Assembly (NCBI RefSeq): GCF_900496995.4
Contig: NC_044013.1
Span: forward strand, 41,925,554 to 41,989,553
From: Aquila chrysaetos chrysaetos
Taxonomy: Eukaryota > Chordata > Aves > Accipitriformes > Accipitridae
Length of the DNA stretch: 64,000 nt
Direction: 5' to 3'
Position numbers and translations under genes: made by a program. This document shows positions 56,930-64,000 of the stretch, piece after piece (positions within the stretch are counted from its first letter, which is position 1; each line of letters starts with the position of its first letter). Under the pieces are notes generated by a model. That model worked only from the letters and a program-made list of their open reading frames with translations, was not told the DNA's origin and did no database searches.

Positions 56930-59900
56930 TTTGCTTTTTTGCTCCCATTTCTTTACAGGGGAAAAAAGAAAGAAATCGGGGTGGGGAGGGAAATGCCAGC
57001 TCTAGCCCAGCTCTAGCTATGCCCCTCATGGCTGCAGATGCCCAAAAGCCGCCCTGGCTCTTTGCCTCTCTGCTCGTATCGGTGCTGAATTTGCATCCGA
57101 CAATTTTCTCAAGAAAGCGAGCGCTGTGGGAGACCTGTCGCTGGTGAGCTCCTGTCTCCATCCAGGAGCAATTTCTGCTTCCACCCGGCAGGATGTTTGG
57201 TTTGGGAGCAGGTCCCCTCCGGTGCCTGTTGTGGGAGAGTGCGAGAAGAGCACCGGGAGCGAGCGGCGAGCGAGCGGCAGCGAGAGCCCAGGATTTGGGG
57301 AAAAGCCCTGGCACAGCTGAGGATGCTCTGGGGACACCCCGTCCCCGTTCCTCCCTGCTTCACCTCAGCGGACAAAGCAAAACCACCCCAAAGCACGGTG
57401 GGTGCGTGGGGCACCCACTGCTCCCCTCTGCCGTCCCCACGCCAGGGTTTCAGCCGGGGTCCAAGGCAAAGGGCTCCACTCGGGTCGGAGGCTCCGAGGG
57501 TGGGCTCTGCAGTGGGGAAACCATCCTGGCACCGAGCGAGCTGGGAAGCAGAACTGCCATCCCACGCTGGCAGTGGGGGGGCCGTGCCTGCGGGTCCCTA
57601 TGGAAGCTCCCGGCACACCCGTGGCCGGCTACACGTGTGGCGACCTGCCTTTCAGGCAAGAGCGGAAAAGGAAAAATGCTGTGGCTTAACCACTTCATTC
57701 TGAAAATAACAAGCCTCTTGGGGACGGGGCGTGTGAGTTTTCTTTAAACTGTTTCATCAGCTATCGCACAGCAACTCCTCCGCGTCTGTCAAGCAGGCAG
57801 TCTGGCTCCTTCGCGGTGTCTCCTGGCGGAATGGAAATACGTTATTATAATGAATTATTTCTGAAATACATGTTATTCATCTCCAGCCCTGCATGTTTCT
57901 GCACTGTGCCGAGCTGGCGGGATCGCCGGGTCTGTGAAGTTGGAGAGCGTGGAGCTGGACGGCGTTGGTGGAATTGCTCCTGAAGGGTCTGGTCCCAGCA
58001 TCACTCCTGCAGGGAATTGCCTGCTCAGCGCTGGGCTTGGCTTCCCCTTCCTTTTGTGTTCCCTGCAACAGGCTGGAGGAGGAAAACTTTTAGTGAGAAA
58101 CTCCTCGGAGGCTCAAAAAGCAGCACATGGACCCAGAGATGAGGGGGGGGTCTGTCCCAGGTATGAGGGAAGGGCAGGGGTCCGTCAAGCCCCACTTACA
58201 GGAGCTGGCCTGCTGCGTCCCCAGCCAGCACCCAAAACCTGGGTGTCAAGCCCTTCGGTTTGGGGAAGAGTAGGACTTTTGGGCTGTCCGGTCTGTGCTG
58301 TCCTTGAGAAATGCCCCCCTGGGCAGCCTTAGCAAGGCGGTGTCTTGCCAGACGGGCTGTGAACCCCGGGGACGGCTCCACGGTTCCACCTCTGCTTGCC
58401 GTGGGCAGCCCGTGACTCGCAGGAGGAGGGTTATTTCCCCGGCGGCGGGCATTTCACTTCGTGGGCAGCCTTGGGTGGCAGCGGCAGAGCCGGGGGGCAT
58501 GTGGAGCATCCCCCTCGCTTGCAGGGATGGGGCCAGAGTCTGCCTGCCCTGCGCCAGCTGTCCGGGAGCAGCTTTCGGTTGCTGGCAGGAGTAGAGCTTC
58601 CCAGTCTCACGTGTGGCTTGGAAACCTTCCCTGTGAACGAAGATGCTGGAAAAAGTCAAGGCATTCTTGCCTTAAATGTCAAAAGCATCGAAATGCTGGA
58701 GAAACCCTGGATGTTGCCTTCCCGCCGCAGCCAAGCAAGCTGTCGTGAGCCCGCGGGGGAGCCAGGGCTTTTTCAAAGAGCTGAAAAGACCAGGGCCTGC
58801 CCAGTCCTTTGAGCAGCTCAGATGCAGCCCTGGATCTGTCCCAGCGACTCCCTTTTGAATTCTTCTGCTCTACAGGGGCAAGGGTTTTTCTTTCAAAACC
58901 GTGTTTTAAGAAAACCAGCAGCTGAGAAAAGCCCAGGACTCAAAACTGCGGTCAGATGACGATGAATGCTAGAGGTGTTTTAGACTGGCATCGAGTACCT
59001 GCTGGCTCTCAGTCTGCGGTGGAAATTTACTGCCCCCTTCCTTCCCAAGGCTGGAAGATGGAAGGAGGGATGTATTTTTTTCCCCATCAGCTCATTCCCA
59101 AGCTAAGGGCTGCACCTAGTGACCACGCATCGCTCGCTGCTGCACACTTCTCCCAAGTCAGGCTGGTGGAAACGCTGACTGGGGGAAAGCTGTTTACACA
59201 GGGCAAACAGCCTGGATTTTATTAATCAAGGTAAAAAATACAGACTGGGGCTCTGTGCTGGACAGCCAGGCGCCGTCTGCTGCCACCTCCTGGGCCCAGC
59301 AAGCAGTGCTGGGGCTGGCCAGGGCAGGATCAGGCCACGGTGCAAACCCCAGACAGGGCTTGTGCAAACCACGGTGGCAAATCCCACCGTTGGCTCTCCA
59401 TCCAGGTGAGACCCAACACCAAAAGGCGACCGGAGCGAGACTGGTCCTCCCCGCATCCCACTGCTGGTGACGGTTTGCAGCCCAACGTCACCACCGGTCC
59501 CCAAGCTCCTTGGCTGCCATGGGGACATAGCGGTGCTCAGCTCGGGGGGGACAGCAGACAGGGCAGATGCGAAGTGCCACGGGTGGAGAAGAGGAGCCCC
59601 AGCCCCTGGGGACGTCATTCCTGCCGTACGGAGAAAAACAACGTCACGGAGGAGGCGTGGGCGCAGCGTGCGACGGCCGTCTCCGACGCGTCCCCTCCTC
59701 GTGGGACCGGCCGGCGTGGGCGACGGCGGCTCCTTCTTTCCTTAGGACCGTCTCCCTCGTCCGGGACATCTGTCCTCTCCCGTCAGCCGAGGCCGGCAGC
59801 GAGGCAGCCCCAACGGCTCCGTCAGAAACCGGAGATGGCAGCCAGGCCGCCCTGCCAGGGTCCGCACGTGCTCGGCGAGCGTAACGGGGTGACAACTGCT

Positions 59901-60780
59901 GCCTTCGGGGACGGGGTTTATCCGCCGTCTTGGTTGCCGCCGCTCACAGCCCTAAGGCCGGGCGGGCTTTAGGGAAGCACAGCTGGTGTCGTTTTATCAC
60001 AGGGTGGGTGCTAAGGAGGACTCTGGTATTTTTGGACATGGCCCGCCCTTTTTTGCCCGTCCACAGCACCTCCCGGAGGGCTGCGACCCCAAACCCTGCT
60101 GCTGTACCCCCTCACCAACCCCCCCCAGACCCCCGGAGCTGCGCTTTGGCCCGGAGGAGCGGGTATTATTTGGAAGCAGAGGATGGACGCTCAGTGCTTC
60201 TGGCGGTGCGAGCGTGTCCGAAGGCTGGGCTGGGGTGGAAGGCGAGGGTCGGGGTCGAGCCCAGTGCTCCCCAGTCCCCGACTCTCCCCTGGCGTTTGGT
60301 GCCCCTAACGCTGGGATACCGGCTTCCCCAGTGCTCAGCGGGGAGCCGACACGGGCACGGACCCCTCCCCAGCTGGGGACGGACCCGAGCCCTCGGTGGG
60401 GGCAAGGCCCAGGCCGGGGGTTCCCCGCGCCGCTGCCGCCTTTGCCTCCCTCAGGTGCACGACATGGCCCTTCGCCTCCCTCAGGTGAACGACATGGCGG
60501 CAGAGGCCTCCTGAGGAGACGTGGCTTTCCACGGGCCTCGGGACTCCTGCTCCTTCCCGAACTGGGGCTGAGGTGGGTGAGGGCGGCCATCCCACCCGCA
60601 GAGACCAGGCCCCGCCATCCCCGGAGGGGAGACCAGCCCCCGGGGGGCCACGGCCGGGCTGCGAGGGAGGTGAGAAGGCTGCAGTGCTCAACCGAGGCGG
60701 CGGGCCGCGGCCCCGCGTGTTCGCGTTCGGGCAGTGGGTGGCCGTGGGGGACGGCGGCGCTGGCCCTTTAAATTGAGGGG
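56930..60780. other. Intergenic region between CUEDC1 and MRPS23
   Basis: The sequence is GC-rich and single-copy with no recognised gene. Open frames on both strands (up to about 260 residues near 60 kb) lack domains and reflect composition. The part next to MRPS23 grades into its CpG island. Confidence 0.6.
60444..60498. repeat. 30-bp tandem duplication, two copies
   Basis: GCCTCCCTCAGGTG followed by C or A, then ACGACATGG, recurs at a 30-bp period (starts at 60444 and 60474). The copies differ at one visible position in the core. Confidence 0.85.
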
Positions 60781-60994
60781 ACACACACACACACAGAGGA
60801 CACGATTCGGCTGATCCCCTGCTCGGCCATCGGCTGGCGCTGCCTGGGCGCCGCCTTCCTTCGGCGCTTGGCAGCGGCCCGGTCGGCGGAGCGGAGCGGG
60901 GCGGAGCGGACGCGCGTTTCCGCTTCCGGGCGGAAGGGCAGAGCGTTGCTAGGGTGGCGGCGTTGCTAGGGGAGGCCCGGCCGCCGGCGCCGCC
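60780..60994 (+). promoter_or_regulatory. MRPS23: MRPS23 promoter (CpG island)
   Basis: This is a TATA-less CpG-rich region directly upstream of the start codon. It contains an ETS/GABP-type core (CTTCCGGG near 60923-60930), common in promoters of nuclear genes for mitochondrial proteins, and two copies of GTTGCTAGG at 60945 and 60962, 17 bp apart. The start codon lies within GCCGCCATGGCGG, which resembles a YY1 site. A short (CA)n tract sits at 60781-60796. Confidence 0.65.
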
Positions 60995-61038
60995 ATGGCG
61001 GGGAACCGCATGCAGAAGATAGGGAGCGTGTTCAGCCG
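60995..61038 (+). CDS. MRPS23: MRPS23 exon 1
   Basis: Encodes [14 protein letters not shown] plus two bases of Arg15. Donor CG|GTGCGG at 61039. Confidence 0.94.
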
Positions 61039-63762
61039 GTGCGGAGGGTCTCCCTGCTTGCCGACCGGCGCGGGGGTTTGGGAGGGCGAAGCGGGAGTCG
61101 CGGGGTTCCGCGAGGAGGGAGGCGTAAGGCCGGGCCGGGCCGGCTGTCCCCTGAGCTCTCCTCGCCGCTCTTCTCTCCCGGCAGGACCCGCAACCTGCTC
61201 CGCATCGGGGTGATCAAGAAGCCGTTGTGGTTCGACGTCTACGCTGCCTTCCCCCCGCTGAGGGAGCCCGTCTACCGGCTGCCGCGGCCGCGCTACGGCA
61301 AGGTGAAGGATGTCGTCCGCCCCATCTTCTACCAGGAGGACGAAGTGAGAGCGTGAGTTACCGCTTTCCCTCCCCTGGGCGGCCGCCGAGGGGTGCCTGA
61401 GCTCCGCCGTTCGCTCCGCCGTTCCCCGCGGACCTTCCTCTGCCCCTTGTCGCTAGCCCTGCGGAGGGAATGCGGCTGCCCTTGACACTGGAATTTCCAG
61501 CAGTGTCTTCTCTGCCTCTTTCTATCGCAGAGAGACCGCGTTTACCCGTTTCTAGCCTGTTATCTCCCCTGTGTTTATTAATCGCGGGCGGAGGTGCGGA
61601 AGGCAACAGAGAAGGCGGACGGGACGCAGAGCTCCTGTCAGGCGCCTTGGGTGGCCAGGATGGGCTAACTTAGACCCTCTGTGAAGGAGTTACGGTGCTC
61701 CTCTGGCTCCCCGGCGGTGGTGAAGGTGAGCTAGAATGTATTAAAACAATTTAAAAACTCTGGGAGGAATATCTCTGCATAACATAATAGCTCACAGAAA
61801 ACGGAGAAATAGTTACGTGAACGCTTTTTGTTGTAGCCTAGATTAACTGACTCTGATGTTGTTTATATGCTCCAAGACATATCCCTTCTTGATGGTTTGA
61901 AAAATGAAACTCTCTTATTTTTTGAATAGGAAGTTTTACAAAGTTTATGGCAGTGGTCCAAGACCTTTCAACCTGTCGCAATCAAACTACAAATCTACTT
62001 GCCAGAGGTAAGATTTATTTGTAATTAAACTAGAAACATTTCTGAAACTTGTCCCTTTCTCCTCTTAAGTCAGTGAAGTAAAACGTTATTTGTGAGAGTA
62101 AAAACACAATCTTGAAATCTAGGTTTGTTGAGAAATTCAACGAACTGAAGGAAGAAGGAAAAATTGAAGAAGAAAAATTGTTTGAAGAAACAGGAAAAGC
62201 CCTTTTAGCCAGTGGGATAATTTTACAGAGACGAGGAACAGATAAAGTAAGTATGAAATATTCACAGAGTTACTTGGCCAGTGGACTCAGAAAACTTCAC
62301 TTCCAGGCCCTTAATGTTGAGTTAGTCTGAACTAAATTCTCAGCAAAACAGTCACATGCCTGATGGTTGTAGTAAAACGTCTTTGCCGTGCAGAGTAAAC
62401 TTTTCTCTTGGTCGTGAACGTGACGGGCCAAGGTTAAGGTACTTCTTGTGGGACAGAAAAGAGAAGTACTTGTTCTGGTGATGAGAGATTTAAGGCTTCA
62501 GTGCTTTCAAATCATCCATCAGTGTGTCTATGTAAACCATTTGGAAATACGTATTGCCGTATACATGTTATCTCAATAAGGTAGCAGGGGGTAAATGAGA
62601 ACCTCTTCTGGCTTGAAGATAATGAACACATTTTTCCATCTCTTTTTAATAGTTAAGTAGTCCAATGCACTCTTGCTTTTGTTCTTCAATCTTGATCCTG
62701 AGCTGGAATTTTTTGCATAAATCTTGCAGCTTGGGTTGTTGAGGTTTGTTTTGTTGTTTTTTTTTTTTAATTTGGGTTTTTTTTAAGGTATTGAAATAGA
62801 GGTTGGTTGTCTGGGGGTTGTTTACTTATGTTTTTGGCAAGAAAATAACTGTCCAAAAGACCTGTCCAAAGTGTTCTGCTACTGTTTTCTGTTTTCTCTG
62901 ACGTACAAGAGAGGAAATGGCTCCCGGGCACGTGGAGTCTAGTGCCTCGTTACTTCAGGCAATTGTCATGTAACTCTTAACATAAAATGGGGTAAAAAAC
63001 CAAACTGAAGATGCTTCTAGAACAGCACGTCAGGTAGAGCAGAATACAGCTGCTCTGTGATGGTTAGAAATCTTTTACCTTGTTTATGACTAACTGATTA
63101 CCATTTTTTCTATGAGTGCTGTCCTTGTAGTTGAACACCCTCAAAAAGAAGGGAGAAGAGCTGTTTATAAAAGCTGCAGTTTTAAACTCTGTTAGCTAAG
63201 TCCATTTATTATTCTCTTTTGTAATACGCTCTCCATTCTCCTCATCATCCAGTGATCTCTGGGTGAGCGTCTGTAGTGCTTTCCCCAATAAAAGAGGCTG
63301 AAGAGGAACAGAAATTGGTGCTGCTTAAAGTGCACTGTCCAATGAGCAAGTGAAAAGATGAAATCACTAACTTACTTTCATCTTTTAGCTTGAGGTCAGC
63401 AGTCTCATTTTAAATTTCTTGGCCTGGGGATACCTTGGTACTGTACTGTACCTTCACAATAATCTTAAGCATGAATTTGAACTTTTCTATTGGCTTTTTC
63501 TGGGCATACAAACTGGGGCTGTTGCTTTCTATTGCTGTCTTCAGTCATGCTGGGACAGAAACTTTTTATGACCCTGTTTTTTTTGGTGATCATCTGTCTT
63601 TAGGTAGCGCAAGAGGATCATCAGGGTGTTGAAACCAGGGGTTCTGTATTACACCTGCAGCTTCAAACTGTGTTGGAGGAGATACAGGGAAAGAAGAAAG
63701 ATCAGGAGGAGCAGACGCCAGAGTTGGCAGAAACGCAGAAGGAAAATCCCTTACCCTCCTAA
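60995..63762 (+). CDS. MRPS23: MRPS23, mitochondrial small-subunit ribosomal protein mS23, whole gene; five exons, 190 aa
   Basis: Join 60995-61038, 61185-61352, 61930-62007, 62123-62246, 63604-63762: 573 nt, all phases agreeing, giving 190 residues as in human MRPS23. The protein is a structural component of the mitochondrial 28S ribosomal subunit and has no bacterial ribosomal counterpart. The diagnostic N-terminal half ([20 protein letters not shown], then [12 protein letters not shown] and [10 protein letters not shown]) is intact. The middle contains [21 protein letters not shown] Lys/Glu-rich helical segment follows (about 98-125), and a polar Glu/Gln/Lys-rich tail ends ENPLPS. The start is the first ATG after the CpG island, in a strong context. 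Confidence 0.96.
61185..61352 (+). CDS. MRPS23: MRPS23 exon 2
   Basis: Acceptor TCCCGGCAG. Encodes residues 15-70 ([20 protein letters not shown] through YQEDEVR) plus two bases of Ala71. Donor GC|GTGAGT at 61353. Confidence 0.95.
61930..62007 (+). CDS. MRPS23: MRPS23 exon 3
   Basis: Acceptor TTGAATAG. Encodes [20 protein letters not shown] and YKSTCQ, plus two bases of Arg97. Donor AG|GTAAGA at 62008. Confidence 0.95.
62123..62246 (+). CDS. MRPS23: MRPS23 exon 4
   Basis: Acceptor GAAATCTAG. Encodes [20 protein letters not shown] through LQRRGTDK, a charged, probably helical segment. Donor AAA|GTAAGT at 62247, phase 0. The open frame runs on to 62330 in intron 4 but is unrelated to the family sequence. 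Confidence 0.95.
62247..63603 (+). other. MRPS23: MRPS23 intron 4
   Basis: A 1.36-kb AT-rich intron with a T/G-rich low-complexity stretch at about 62740-62790. I see no further exon. Confidence 0.85.
63604..63762 (+). CDS. MRPS23: MRPS23 exon 5 (C-terminus)
   Basis: Acceptor TCTTTAG. Encodes [20 protein letters not shown] through TQKENPLPS, with TAA at 63760-63762. The Glu/Gln/Lys-rich tail is the variable end of the family, so it is anchored by phase and overall length (190 aa). Confidence 0.9.
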   Translation, partial: VAQEDHQGVETRGSVLHLQLQTVLEEIQGKKKDQEEQTPELAETQKENPLPS

Positions 63763-64000
63763 CAGCTGTGCTGTTGTCCTGTGATGCTCAGCAGCAGGAT
63801 GTGCCCTGGCTGTGGCAGTCACCTGCTCAGGAGCCAGCGTTTCTGCCTCCACAGCCTGGTGATTGAGAGACACTTTCTTAGGGGGAATATGCCTCAGTTA
63901 TCCAGGTCTAGTGCCTTCGGTGATTGTGCATGTGGCACGCTTTCTTCCATCTCCCCATTTGTAAAATTGGAGATAATTTTTTTTTTGAGGTTCAAGAATG
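63763..64000 (+). other. MRPS23: MRPS23 3' UTR (partial)
   Basis: No AATAAA occurs after the stop codon before the window ends, so the 3' UTR probably continues beyond it. Confidence 0.6.

Noticed and set aside
59340-60771. Plus-strand open frames of 194-261 codons before MRPS23
   Set aside because: GC-driven, no domains, two of them overlapping in different frames, no conserved start or splice sites.
62247-62330. Read-through of MRPS23 exon 4 into intron 4
   Set aside because: The donor AAA|GTAAGT is near-perfect, and splicing to 63604 gives exactly the 190-residue family length.
1-64000. CRISPR arrays, tRNA/rRNA genes, transposases, viral genes
   Set aside because: No spaced direct-repeat array, cloverleaf-like tRNA sequence, rRNA motif, reverse transcriptase or transposase translation was recognised. 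I also saw no CR1 3'-end repeat of the kind common in birds, although old fragments could escape reading by eye.

Overview
The window is vertebrate nuclear DNA, most likely from a bird. The genes are multi-exon with GT-AG introns and the intergenic spaces are short. CpG-island promoters carry long G/C homopolymers, and I recognise almost no interspersed repeats. Three protein-coding genes lie head to tail on the + strand: VEZF1, CUEDC1 and MRPS23. This matches the conserved amniote order (human 17q22). In that order SRSF1 lies just upstream of VEZF1; I could not identify it in the first 10 kb, so it probably ends just outside the window.

Layout. 1-9.9 kb: GC-rich intergenic DNA with no recognisable gene. 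9.9-11.5 kb: CpG-island promoter, 5' UTR and first coding exon of VEZF1. 11.1-24.2 kb: VEZF1 in an AT-rich block, six coding exons and 539 residues, with six C2H2 zinc fingers, a 35-glutamine tract and a C-terminal hexapeptide-repeat domain; the 3' UTR runs to about 26.15 kb. 26.2-30.2 kb: intergenic. 30.3-31.8 kb: second CpG island, the probable CUEDC1 promoter with a candidate non-coding first exon ending at 31031. 31.0-44.9 kb: the large first intron of CUEDC1. 44.9-53.1 kb: nine coding exons of CUEDC1 (374 residues; CUE domain, two PPxY motifs, conserved basic C-terminal region), followed by an intron in the 3' UTR and a long 3' UTR that may reach 56.9 kb. 56.9-60.8 kb: GC-rich intergenic. 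60.8-64 kb: promoter and complete five-exon coding sequence of MRPS23 (190 residues); its 3' UTR runs off the window.

The genes are neighbours by conserved synteny and not functionally linked: a zinc-finger transcription factor and chromatin-boundary protein, a ubiquitin-binding adaptor, and a mitochondrial small-subunit ribosomal protein. I see no defence system, CRISPR array, tRNA, rRNA or intact mobile element. The most interesting points are: homopolymeric dG/dC runs at the promoter of VEZF1, whose own product (chicken BGP1) is known to bind dG:dC strings; the Q35 tract and 13-unit hexad array in VEZF1; a possible alternative terminal exon of VEZF1; four Pumilio-type motifs in its 3' UTR; and an unusual donor in CUEDC1 that the reading frame requires. 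Exon boundaries were set by hand from splice consensus, reading phase and remembered family sequence; no alignment was run.
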